Below, piece after piece: positions 1 through 6,948 of a stretch of DNA of 9,124 bases; the first letter of the stretch is position 1, and the number at the start of each line of letters is the position of its first letter. The translations under genes were made by a program, and so were the position numbers. This DNA comes from an uncultured bacterium (GTDB lineage: Bacteria > Cyanobacteriota > Vampirovibrionia > Gastranaerophilales > Gastranaerophilaceae): positions 1-9,124 of the forward strand of contig CABUAQ010000080.1 of the NCBI GenBank assembly GCA_902489575.1, given 5' to 3'. The notes below the pieces were generated by a model. That model was given only the letters and a program-made list of their open reading frames with translations. It did no database searches and was not told where the DNA came from.

Positions 1-481
1 GTAAAGGATAATCGTATTTATCTTCGTTTTTTCTGAGAGTTTGAATTACAGCTTGTAGATCGTCTTTGTCTTTTCCTGTTACTCTGACTTGTTCTCCCTG
101 AATTGACGCCTGCACTTTTAATTTTGTTGCTTTAATATCTGAAACTATAGTTTTTGCCAGTTCTTGAGTCAATCCTTTTTTAAGTTCGAATATCTGACGA
201 ACATTGCCGCCAAGGGCATTTTCTACAGGTTTTGGATCGAGAATTTTTATGCTTATATTTCTCTTTACAAGTTTAGATTGAAGAATATCTACGATATTTT
301 TAAGCTTCATTTCATCATTAGTTGTAATAGTGATTGACTTATCGGCTTCCAGTGTGACTTCCGAATTGGAATTTTTTAAATCAAAACGAGAAGTTAATTC
401 TCTTTTAACCTGATCAATTGCATTGACAAGTTCTTGCTTGTTGTATTCTGATACAACGTCAAAACTGCATTCTTTTGCCAT
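1..481 (-). CDS. yajQ: YajQ family nucleotide-binding protein (DUF520), 3' end cut by window edge
   Basis: Reading the minus strand from the ATG at 481 gives 160 uninterrupted codons starting MAKECSFDVVSEYNKQELVN, which is the characteristic YajQ/DUF520 N-terminus. Later segments also match: SRFDLKNS near residues 32-39, an IKATKLKVQASIQGEQVRV stretch, and a final KYDYPL that normally sits just before the C-terminus. The family is about 160-165 residues long, so only a few codons and the stop are missing. YajQ proteins are small cytoplasmic proteins with two ferredoxin-like folds. Members have been reported to bind nucleotides or RNA, and some bind cyclic di-GMP; the cellular role here cannot be read from the sequence. 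A strong ribosome binding site (AAAGGGGG, plus-strand 490-497) lies 8 bases before the ATG. The gene is divergent from the operon starting at 583, sharing a 101 bp region. I found no convincing -35 for it; TATGAT (plus-strand 518-523) is a possible -10. Confidence 0.96.
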   Translation of the reverse strand, partial: MAKECSFDVVSEYNKQELVNAIDQVKRELTSRFDLKNSNSEVTLEADKSITITTNDEMKLKNIVDILQSKLVKRNISIKILDPKPVENALGGNVRQIFELKKGLTQELAKTIVSDIKATKLKVQASIQGEQVRVTGKDKDDLQAVIQTLRKNEDKYDYPL

Positions 482-529
482 AAAATATACCCCCTTTATT
501 GTAGTTATAGTAAATATATCATAAACATA

Positions 530-558
530 TTTACATTTTATAATAATTTTGTTTTAAT
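530..558 (+). promoter_or_regulatory. Putative sigma-70-type promoter of the eight-gene operon
   Basis: TTTACA at 530-535 and TTTAAT at 553-558 each match the -35 and -10 consensus at five of six positions, with an ideal 17-base spacer. Transcription would start near 565 and give a leader of about 18 bases before the ATG at 583. A TATAAT at 539-544 is also present but has no acceptable -35 at the right distance. In AT-rich DNA such matches arise by chance, so this is a prediction only. Confidence 0.42.
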
Positions 559-582
559 AATTGTATGAATGAGGGTTAAGGT

Positions 583-891
583 ATGAAAATGTTTAAAAGA
601 TGGTATGATACAGATAATGTAGTCAGCAAAGCAATTAACGAGCTGGAGCATTCATCTGAAGATGCTCAGGTAAGATGTGCTGATTTTATCATTGATTTAT
701 TAAAAGATGTTGAGCTTGAACAATTGAGTCTTGAGGATCAATACAATTATATTATGCGCAGATGGTATGATAAAAATATTAAAGTTTCGCATGCTGTTGA
801 ATATTTGCGTCTGGCTCCGGTTGAAGTGAGACGTGAGACTGCATTAAAAGTTCTTGATTATCTTAAATATCTTAAAAAAGATGAAGCTTAA
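583..891 (+). CDS. Small protein made of two copies of a ~35-40 residue helical repeat (unknown function)
   Basis: This is a 102-residue protein that I do not recognise as a named family. It is built from two related units. The first starts RWYDTDNVVSKA at residue 6 and the second RWYDKNIKVSHA at residue 60. Aligned over about 35 positions they share R, W, Y, D, then VS.A, a Leu, an Ala, and a D.LK ending, about a third identical. Both units look alpha-helical, with a helix-turn-helix pattern recalling HEAT-like repeats, but that likeness is only an impression. There is no signal peptide or membrane segment, so it is probably cytoplasmic. The ribosome binding site GAGGG (571-575) is 7 bases before the ATG at 583. 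A second ATG at 589 with AAGG at 578-581 is an alternative start that would remove two residues. It is first in the operon and 52 bases precede the next start. Confidence 0.82.
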   Translation: MKMFKRWYDTDNVVSKAINELEHSSEDAQVRCADFIIDLLKDVELEQLSLEDQYNYIMRRWYDKNIKVSHAVEYLRLAPVEVRRETALKVLDYLKYLKKDEA

Positions 892-943
892 TGTTTAGAC
901 ATTTTTGCAGATTTGTAGTTTAATATTGTTTGGAGGGATTGTT

Positions 944-1291
944 GTGTCTGATGAAATTAACAAAAAGGTTATAAATCTGTTTTCTAAGCATAATAAAAAT
1001 ATTTTCACCCCTGAACTTCAGGATAAAGTGAAGTTTTATGCAGGTTTTAATTACGTAAAGTTAAATAAAGACACAAACGGTAACCGATTTAATAAGGAAA
1101 ATTTGTTAAATTATTCTTCGAAGTGTCATTATATGGTTACGGTGATGCGTGAAATTGGAGATGAAATAATTTTGTACAGTTATGATGTTCCAAATGCTGA
1201 TTTGTTTAAATTTATGAAGTCGTTTGAAGAGAATACACTGGATGGCACAATTATTGAAATTGACAAATATTTCCCGGATGATTTAGCTTAA
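944..1291 (+). CDS. Conserved-looking hypothetical protein, 115 aa
   Basis: I chose the GTG at 944 because GGAGGGA (932-938) lies 5 bases upstream; the open frame extends back to a TTG at 905, but that start has no ribosome binding site and the extension translates the binding site itself. The product begins MSDEINKKVINLFSKHNKN and is a soluble, charged mixed alpha/beta protein without signal peptide, membrane segment or cysteine motif. It has one Cys-His pair (KCHYM) in the middle and an acidic end (DKYFPDDLA). I do not recognise a family or function. The stop is 11 bases before the radical SAM gene, so the two are almost certainly co-transcribed and may be translationally coupled. Confidence 0.75.
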   Translation: MSDEINKKVINLFSKHNKNIFTPELQDKVKFYAGFNYVKLNKDTNGNRFNKENLLNYSSKCHYMVTVMREIGDEIILYSYDVPNADLFKFMKSFEENTLDGTIIEIDKYFPDDLA

Positions 1292-1302
1292 GAGATAGAA
1301 GT

Positions 1303-3837
1303 ATGTGTTTTTTTAAAAAGTATAACGAAAGTTTACATAAATGTTCAAAACCGTATCAATATGTGGGCGGTGAGTATTTATCCCATAATAAGAGTTTTGA
1401 TGATGCAAATGTCCGGTTTGCGCTGGCTTTTCCGGATAAGTATGAAATAGGGATATCAAATCTGGGGGTTAGAGTTCTGTATGAACTTATAAATCGGGAA
1501 AACGAATATATGTGTGACAGAGTTTACGCGCCGGAACCTGATTTTAAGCCGGATGTATTGTATGGCGTAGAATCAAAGCGGGCAATAAAGGAGTTTGATG
1601 CTGTCGGGTTTTCCTTACAGTATGAAATGGCATATCCAACTATTTTAAAAATGCTTGAAATGTCGGGTATTCCTTATAAGAATGCTGAGCGCTCAGAGAG
1701 TGATCCTATTATTATAGCCGGTGGACCTTGTGCTTATAATCCGCTTCCTGTTTCGGATTTTATAGATGTATTTATGATAGGCGACGGGGAAGATTCAATT
1801 ATTGAAGTGTGCAAGATTCTTGAACAAACGAAGGGTATGCCGCGTTATGAACGTATCAGGGCTCTTTGTGAAGGTGAAAATTCCGGCAGATGGTCTAAAC
1901 TTATTGGTGGTAAGGTAAAAAAACGTATTGCACAGTTAACTTACGATACTGCACCAAAAACTTATCCAATTCCTTTTTCATCTTCTATACAAGATAGGGC
2001 GGTTGTAGAAATTCGCAGAGGCTGCGGCAGAATGTGCCGTTTTTGTCAGCCTGGGCATGTTACTTTACCAATTAGAGAACGTAGTGCAGAAGATATTATA
2101 AAAATTACTAAAGAACTTGTTAATAATACAGGTTATGATGAATATTCATTGTTATCATTATCATCAAATGATTATGGAAATATTAACGAAGTAATTAAGG
2201 AACTGGCTGTTGATTTTAATGAACGAAAAATTTCAGTATCGCTTCCGAGTCAACGTATTGACGGATTTAATTTAGAGCTTGCAAATCTTGTTCAAAGTGT
2301 TAGGAAATCAACAATGACCCTTGCGCCGGAAGCGGGCAGTCAGAGACTTCGTGATGTTATTAAAAAGAATATTACTGAAGAACAGATTATGAATGCTGTT
2401 TTAACTTTATATGAAAACGGCTGGTCTCGTGTAAAGTTTTATTTTATCTGCGGTCTTCCGACTGAAACACTTGAAGATATTGAAGAAATGACGGAATTGT
2501 TCAGGAAAATTCGTTATCGTTCAAGACTTTTGAAAAAAGAAAAAGGTCTTAAGCATTCTCTGGATTTAACATGTACTTTATCAATTTTTGTTCCAAAGCC
2601 GTTTACACCGTTCCAGTGGTGTCCTCAGATGGATTTAAATAAGGTAACAGAGCATATTCATTACCTTATGGAACAAGTCCGCCACATAAAGGGTGTAAAG
2701 GTTAATTACCACGAAAAATTTGTATCGCTTCTTGAGGCTGTATTAACCCGCGGAGACGCAAGTTTGTGCCGTTATATTGAGGCACTTTATCAAAAAGGAT
2801 GTTATCTTGATGCATGGGGTGAATACTTTAAGAAAAATATCTGGTTTGAGACCGCAGAAGAGCTTGGTGTTGATTTAAATAAGCTTGCTCAGACTCAATA
2901 TGAATTGGGCAATCCGCTTCCCTGGGATTTTATAGATATCGGAATAAATAAAGAGTGGTTTGCAGCCGAGTATAAGAAAGCGTTTGCGGTTAATGATAGT
3001 TCGGTGCATGTTGTTCCTACCTGTCAGCATCATTGTGTAGGCTGTGGTGTATGTCAAAATTTTGGTGTTGATAAAGTTATGGCACCCAAATTTATTGCAG
3101 GAGATAAGGCTCAAAATATGCCTGCACCTGTTTTAGTTGATCCTTCAGTATCACAAAAAAATGTTAAGCCTGTATACAGGTATAGAATTAAACTTACGAA
3201 AACTGGAACTTTGAAGTATTTTTCACATTTAGATTGGCAAAATACTTTCTTTAAAGCTATTTCAAGATCTGATTTAAAGGTTGCATTTTCGTACGGGTAC
3301 AATCCTACTATGAAAATTTCTATGGGTGTTGCTTTGCCGCTATTTTGTGAAAGTAAGACTGAATTTATAGATATTGAACTGTGGGAACAGGTTGAAGAAT
3401 TTCGAGTTAAGGAAGAATTGCAAAGTGTTCTGCCACGGGAGTCACATGTTATCAGCGTAAAACAAATTGATAGGTCAGTACCATCCATTGACCAAACTGT
3501 TGCATGGGCTGAATATAAAATTAGAATTTCAGATATTGATAAAAACAGTATTTACGAATTTAAAGATTTCATGTATAATACAGAAAAAGTTTTATCTTCC
3601 AATGAAATTGTAATCGAGAAGAAAAACAAAAAAGGTTTAATAAATAAAATAGACATAAAAAGATCTATAGGGTCTCACCGTTTTGAAGGTGATTGTCTAT
3701 TCATAGTACTGAAGACCGGTCAGGGTAGTGAAATCCCGCCTCTAAGAGCAGATGTTTTATTAAATATCATTGCAGAGGGTGTAGTGTTTGATATAACACG
3801 CGTGAAATTTCTTACCGAGTCTTTACATGAGTTATAG
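1303..3837 (+). CDS. B12-binding-type radical SAM protein fused to DUF2344 (TIGR03960 + TIGR03936)
   Basis: The 844-residue protein has three parts. Residues ~15-200 resemble the B12-binding-like region of TIGR03960 proteins (start KPYQYVGGEY; later IIIAGGPCAYNPLPVSDFIDVFMIGDGE); I do not see the DxHxxG cobalamin-ligand motif. Residues ~225-480 are the radical SAM core with the CX3CX2C cluster motif at C241, C245 and C248, which should bind a [4Fe-4S] cluster and S-adenosylmethionine. Another four-cysteine group, C574, C578, C581 and C584, lies just before the C-terminal part and may bind a metal or second cluster. Residues ~625-840 are the DUF2344 'radical SAM-linked' domain (RYRIKLTKTGTLKYFSHLDW). 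In many bacteria DUF2344 is a separate gene; fusion is also common. The substrate is unknown, but the family regularly sits beside RNase E/G genes, as here, which has suggested an RNA-related role. The start at ATG 1303 fits the family's N-terminus although its ribosome binding site (AAGAGATAGAAG) is weak. Confidence 0.93.
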   Translation: MCFFKKYNESLHKCSKPYQYVGGEYLSHNKSFDDANVRFALAFPDKYEIGISNLGVRVLYELINRENEYMCDRVYAPEPDFKPDVLYGVESKRAIKEFDAVGFSLQYEMAYPTILKMLEMSGIPYKNAERSESDPIIIAGGPCAYNPLPVSDFIDVFMIGDGEDSIIEVCKILEQTKGMPRYERIRALCEGENSGRWSKLIGGKVKKRIAQLTYDTAPKTYPIPFSSSIQDRAVVEIRRGCGRMCRFCQPGHVTLPIRERSAEDIIKITKELVNNTGYDEYSLLSLSSNDYGNINEVIKELAVDFNERKISVSLPSQRIDGFNLELANLVQSVRKSTMTLAPEAGSQRLRDVIKKNITEEQIMNAVLTLYENGWSRVKFYFICGLPTETLEDIEEMTELFRKIRYRSRLLKKEKGLKHSLDLTCTLSIFVPKPFTPFQWCPQMDLNKVTEHIHYLMEQVRHIKGVKVNYHEKFVSLLEAVLTRGDASLCRYIEALYQKGCYLDAWGEYFKKNIWFETAEELGVDLNKLAQTQYELGNPLPWDFIDIGINKEWFAAEYKKAFAVNDSSVHVVPTCQHHCVGCGVCQNFGVDKVMAPKFIAGDKAQNMPAPVLVDPSVSQKNVKPVYRYRIKLTKTGTLKYFSHLDWQNTFFKAISRSDLKVAFSYGYNPTMKISMGVALPLFCESKTEFIDIELWEQVEEFRVKEELQSVLPRESHVISVKQIDRSVPSIDQTVAWAEYKIRISDIDKNSIYEFKDFMYNTEKVLSSNEIVIEKKNKKGLINKIDIKRSIGSHRFEGDCLFIVLKTGQGSEIPPLRADVLLNIIAEGVVFDITRVKFLTESLHEL

Positions 3838-3844
3838 TAAAGGA
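3838..3844 (+). promoter_or_regulatory. Ribosome binding site that decides the RNase E/G start
   Basis: TAAAGGA ends 6 bases before the ATG at 3851 and begins right after the stop of the preceding gene. It supports 3851 over the upstream in-frame ATG at 3827, which overlaps that stop and has no such site. The 8 extra residues of the longer version (MSYSKGCF) translate this site. Confidence 0.7.
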
Positions 3845-3850
3845 TGTTTT

Positions 3851-5743
3851 ATGAGCGAGAAAAACAGAAATTTAAATCAAAGTATTGAAAAGAAAATTAT
3901 TATTGCGGAACGAGATAACATTGCGGCTGTTCTTGAAAATAAGAAAGTAACAGACTTTTTTATTCATAAAGGTGAAGTCTTACTTGGTGACGTTTATCTT
4001 GCAACTGTAGATAATATTCTGCCAAGTATTGATGCTGCATTTGTCAATGTAGGCACTGACAAGATGGGTTTTTTGCATGCCCAAGATGTTATGGGGAAAG
4101 GTACATTAAAAGAAAAATTGTCTCCTAAACAAAAGCTTGTTGTGCAAGTTGTTAAAGAACCTACGGGGCACAAAGGGCCTCGTGTAACAACAGAAATAAG
4201 TCTTCCGGGGCGTTTTCTTGTACTTATGCCAAATGAGCCGGGTGTAAGCGTAAGTAAAAAAATCGAAAATTCAAAAGAACGAGCAAGATTAAAATCAATT
4301 ATCAATCTTATTAAACCTGTCGGTGTAGGTGTCATTATCAGAACAGAGGCAGAGGGACAATCGGAAGCTGATATTCAAGAGGATTTAGAAATCTTATTGG
4401 AAAAATGGAATAATATTATTACATCAGCAGAATCATTAACTCCTCCTAACCTCATATACAGGGATCAGGATTTGTTATACAGAGTTATTCGTGAAGCTTG
4501 TACCGATGATGTCTCTGAAATTATTGTAGATACTCCGTTTGCTATGAACAGAGTTCAGTCTATTCTTCAAAACTGGCATATGTCAAAAGGTATTCAGGTA
4601 ACTTTATATAAAGGTAGCGAACCTTTATTAATTGCTATGGATATACATAAAGAAATAAAAGCTGCACTTAATGTTAAGGTTAATATGCCGTCAGGCGGTT
4701 ACTTATTTATTCAACAGACGGAAGCTTTGACCGTTATTGACGTAAATAGCGGAAAATTTATCAGTTCGGCAACACAAGATGAAACTATTTTAAAAACAAA
4801 TATTGAGGCGGTTCATGAAATCGCCCGTCAATTAAGGCTTCGTAATATTGGCGGAATGATTATTATTGATTTCATAGATATGATGTCAAGGGCAGATAAG
4901 CTTGCTATGCTTGAAGAACTTGAAATTGCATTAGAGCCTGATAAAGCAAAACCTCAGGTTGGTCAATTGTCAGATCTGGGTTTGGTTGAGCTTACCCGTC
5001 ACCGTCAAGGACAATCCTTGTCTGAGATATTTACAAAGAAATGTCCACACTGTCAAGGTAGCGGTTATTCTATGATTGAATTTAACTTTGCAACTCCAAC
5101 TGCTGAAGGTGAATATAGGGCTAAAGCTGCTAAATTAAAATTGCCAACAGGTAATTTTAAAAAGAATAACAAATTTAACAATAAGAACAACCCGCAGCCA
5201 CAACAATTAGAACCAGTTCAAGAACAACCACAAAAGGTTGTAATTGAAACGGAACCATCAGTTGTTGCAGCTGAAGAAATTGTTAAAAAAGAAAATAATA
5301 AACGTAAAAATAGAAAAAATAAATTTGACAAAAATAAACAACAAGAGGTTGTAGAAGCTGTAGCTCCGCAGATTCAGCTTCAATCTGATAATGGACAAAC
5401 TGAAGTGCAGGAAATTCCTGCTCAACAGCTTGGTGATACAGTAGAACCTCAGGTTGTTGAAGAGCCAGCATCAGAACCTAAAATTAAAGGTAAATCAAGA
5501 AAGAGAAAAACTAAAAAAGCTGTTGAACCCCAAGTAATTCAAACAGAAGATGCAGAAGCATTGCAACCGACTGTAATTAATGAGGCTCCATCAATTGAAC
5601 AACAACCTGAGAAACCTGTTGAATCAGATACAGTTGAACAAGAAGAGCCAAAGAAAAAAACGAGACGCCCAAATCGCGGTTCTTCAAAAACAACAAAGGC
5701 AACAAGACGTTCTAAAAAATCAGAGGATGCAGTTGAAGAGTAA
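3851..5743 (+). CDS. rng: Ribonuclease E/G family endoribonuclease with long disordered C-terminal tail
   Basis: The 630-residue product is a single-strand-specific endoribonuclease of the RNase E/G family, acting in mRNA decay and in rRNA/tRNA maturation. Residues ~42-130 form the S1 RNA-binding domain (GEVLLGDVYLATVDNILPSI). The catalytic core carries the two magnesium-binding aspartates, D297 in LTVIDVNSGKF and D340 in IIIDFIDM, exactly 43 apart as in E. coli RNase E (D303, D346). The zinc-link pair is C398/C401 in CPHCQGSGY, matching E. coli C404/C407. From about residue 425 to the end the protein is low complexity, rich in Gln, Pro, Glu and Val, with three basic clusters (~479-496, ~544-556, ~601-623). 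Such tails act as RNA- and partner-binding regions in RNase E; in cyanobacteria a short Arg-rich element near the C-terminus binds PNPase, and RRPNRG or TRRSKK could be an equivalent, which is speculation. rng and rne cannot be told apart with certainty here. The 3' end overlaps the next gene by 11 bases. Confidence 0.96.
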   Translation: MSEKNRNLNQSIEKKIIIAERDNIAAVLENKKVTDFFIHKGEVLLGDVYLATVDNILPSIDAAFVNVGTDKMGFLHAQDVMGKGTLKEKLSPKQKLVVQVVKEPTGHKGPRVTTEISLPGRFLVLMPNEPGVSVSKKIENSKERARLKSIINLIKPVGVGVIIRTEAEGQSEADIQEDLEILLEKWNNIITSAESLTPPNLIYRDQDLLYRVIREACTDDVSEIIVDTPFAMNRVQSILQNWHMSKGIQVTLYKGSEPLLIAMDIHKEIKAALNVKVNMPSGGYLFIQQTEALTVIDVNSGKFISSATQDETILKTNIEAVHEIARQLRLRNIGGMIIIDFIDMMSRADKLAMLEELEIALEPDKAKPQVGQLSDLGLVELTRHRQGQSLSEIFTKKCPHCQGSGYSMIEFNFATPTAEGEYRAKAAKLKLPTGNFKKNNKFNNKNNPQPQQLEPVQEQPQKVVIETEPSVVAAEEIVKKENNKRKNRKNKFDKNKQQEVVEAVAPQIQLQSDNGQTEVQEIPAQQLGDTVEPQVVEEPASEPKIKGKSRKRKTKKAVEPQVIQTEDAEALQPTVINEAPSIEQQPEKPVESDTVEQEEPKKKTRRPNRGSSKTTKATRRSKKSEDAVEE

Positions 5744-6038
5744 AATTATTAAAATTTTATCATACACAATCTTAGTAGTGCTTTTTGGCACTGCTAATTT
5801 TGCTTATGCACTCCCTTCACTTCCTGAAGAAGTGAAGACAATTGCGATAAAATTTACACTGGCGATGCTTGGGGTTGTTTTATTTTCAATTGTTATCTCT
5901 GTTGGGTTATCTTTATATAACAGATTCTTTGTTCCTAATGTTGTTAAAGACTACAAACTAAATAAAGACTCATTAAGAACTCCTAAAGATAAAGATGAAG
6001 CCATTATGATGTTTATTACTAAAAACAGACTAAAATAG
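5733..6038 (+). CDS. Small exported/membrane protein with signal peptide and one TM helix, 101 aa
   Basis: The frame stays open further upstream, but a TTG start at 5733 is best: AGAGG (5722-5726) sits 6 bases before it, whereas an ATG at 5727 directly touches that site and would give two more residues. The product begins MKSKIIKILSYTILVVLFG, a classic signal peptide with a basic n-region and a hydrophobic core, and ends in an AYA motif at residues 24-26 that suits signal peptidase I. A second hydrophobic segment at ~37-62 (TLAMLGVVLFSIVISVGLSLY) should be a membrane helix. The last ~39 residues are charged (KDYKLNKDSLRTPKDKDEA) and probably cytoplasmic. I do not recognise the family. The start lies inside the end of the RNase E/G gene (stop 5743), implying coupled translation, and the next gene starts 13 bases after the stop, so it pairs with the prepilin-like gene. 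Confidence 0.78.
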   Translation: MKSKIIKILSYTILVVLFGTANFAYALPSLPEEVKTIAIKFTLAMLGVVLFSIVISVGLSLYNRFFVPNVVKDYKLNKDSLRTPKDKDEAIMMFITKNRLK

Positions 6039-6051
6039 AAATGGAGAAATT

Positions 6052-6276
6052 TTGAAAAAAGCATTTGGAGTTTTAGAGCTATTAATAGTTATTATTATTG
6101 CAATAACCCTGTATTTTACAGTATTTGCAGGTAATAAATACGGCAGAAAGAATCCGTTTGATGACGGAGCAAATCTTAATTCACAACAGAAAATTATAAA
6201 TGATAAAATTGATGAAATTGAAAATACAAAAGAATTAAAACACAAAATTGAAGAAAATTTAAATAAGGATTACTAG
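6052..6276 (+). CDS. Short protein with type IV prepilin-like N-terminus, 74 aa
   Basis: Start TTG at 6052 is supported by GGAGA at 6043-6047; the only ATG nearby (6041) meets a stop after four codons. The N-terminus reads MKKAFGVLELLIVIIIAITL: a two-lysine leader, then A-F with Glu at position +5 after the putative cut between A4 and F5, then an unbroken hydrophobic helix to about residue 26. That is the class III signal of type IV pilins and pseudopilins (usual form G|FTLIELL), with Ala instead of Gly before the cut. The rest (residues 27-74) is short and hydrophilic, ending in a probable helix (KIINDKIDEIENTKELKHKI), with no room for a pilin beta-sheet domain. It may be a minor pseudopilin, a small assembly factor, or simply a single-pass membrane protein that resembles one. 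No other pilus gene is in the window. Its stop directly abuts the next start. Confidence 0.78.
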   Translation: MKKAFGVLELLIVIIIAITLYFTVFAGNKYGRKNPFDDGANLNSQQKIINDKIDEIENTKELKHKIEENLNKDY

Positions 6277-6945
6277 ATGAAAAAGTCAACATTATTTGAT
6301 ATAATCTCGCCTATTATGATTGGTCCGTCAAGTTCGCACACGGCAGGAGCAGTCAGACTTGGGCTTTTAGCAAGAAATATTTATAAAAATAAACCTAAAA
6401 AAGTTATTTTTAAACTTTATAATTCCTATGCACATACAGGAAAAGGTCATGGAACTGAAAAAGGACTTCTAGCAGGCGTTCTTGGGTTAAGTGTAGATGA
6501 CAGGCGGATTAAAGACATATTTCAATCTGATATTGCAAAAACTATTGAATATGAATTTCAATATTGTGACAATTTTAAGTACCATCCAAATGCAGTTGAT
6601 ATGACTTTTGTCGGTGTTAATAATATGTTTATCTCAGGTGAGTCTGTCGGAGCAGGCGAAATTGTTATTCGTCAGATTAATGATTTTAACGTGAAGTTAC
6701 GTGGTAAATTTAATACGATTTTAATTGTATATAAAGACATGCCGGGAATGATTTCACAGGTGTCTTCAATTTTACAGTTGCACAATATAAATATTGCTTC
6801 ACTTCTGTGTGACAGAAATGCTAAAGGTCAGGAAGCCTCAATGGTGATTAGTATTGATGGAGCACTGGATGATGATATTGTTAGGATGATTGAAGAAATT
6901 CCTGAGGTTTATTTTGTAAGTTATATAGAAAAATTGGAAAATTAG
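6277..6945 (+). CDS. sdaAB: L-serine dehydratase, iron-sulfur-dependent, beta subunit
   Basis: The 222-residue protein is the beta subunit of the two-subunit, oxygen-sensitive [4Fe-4S] L-serine dehydratase, which converts L-serine to pyruvate and ammonia in the cytoplasm. Residues 4-24 (STLFDIISPIMIGPSSSHTA) include the family signature GPSSSHTAG at 16-24, which contributes to the active site. The ASKB-type domain continues with SYAHTGKGHGTEKGLLAG and a DNFKYHPNAVDM segment. Residues ~148-218 form an ACT domain (ILIVYKDMPGMISQVSSILQ), the usual ligand-sensing module of this subunit type. Length agrees with Bacillus-type SdaAB. The ribosome binding site AAGGA (6265-6269) is 7 bases upstream and overlaps the previous gene's end. 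The alpha subunit follows 3 bases after the stop, fitting equimolar expression. Confidence 0.96.
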   Translation: MKKSTLFDIISPIMIGPSSSHTAGAVRLGLLARNIYKNKPKKVIFKLYNSYAHTGKGHGTEKGLLAGVLGLSVDDRRIKDIFQSDIAKTIEYEFQYCDNFKYHPNAVDMTFVGVNNMFISGESVGAGEIVIRQINDFNVKLRGKFNTILIVYKDMPGMISQVSSILQLHNINIASLLCDRNAKGQEASMVISIDGALDDDIVRMIEEIPEVYFVSYIEKLEN

Positions 6946-6948
6946 GTT

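Noticed and set aside
539..544. Perfect TATAAT as operon -10
   Set aside because: No -35-like hexamer lies 16-18 bases upstream; the 530-558 pair fits better.
905..943. Longer start (TTG) for the 115-residue protein
   Set aside because: It would translate the GGAGGGA ribosome binding site, and no site precedes the TTG.
2875..3488. Two minus-strand open frames inside the radical SAM gene
   Set aside because: They are antisense to an intact, well-conserved gene, show no ribosome binding sites and read as composition-driven sequence.
3994..4335. Minus-strand open frame opposite the RNase E/G S1 region
   Set aside because: It is a shadow of the real coding strand with no family resemblance.
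5283..5471. Minus-strand open frame opposite the RNase tail
   Set aside because: The peptide is just the low-complexity tail read backwards.
5580..5732. Upstream extension of the 101-residue membrane protein, overlapping RNase E/G out of frame
   Set aside because: The extension is Gln/Lys/Arg-rich frameshifted tail sequence and would bury the signal peptide; the ribosome binding site at 5722-5726 supports a start at 5733.
6030..6245. Minus-strand open frame opposite the prepilin-like gene
   Set aside because: Antisense shadow; the plus-strand gene has a ribosome binding site and a meaningful N-terminus.
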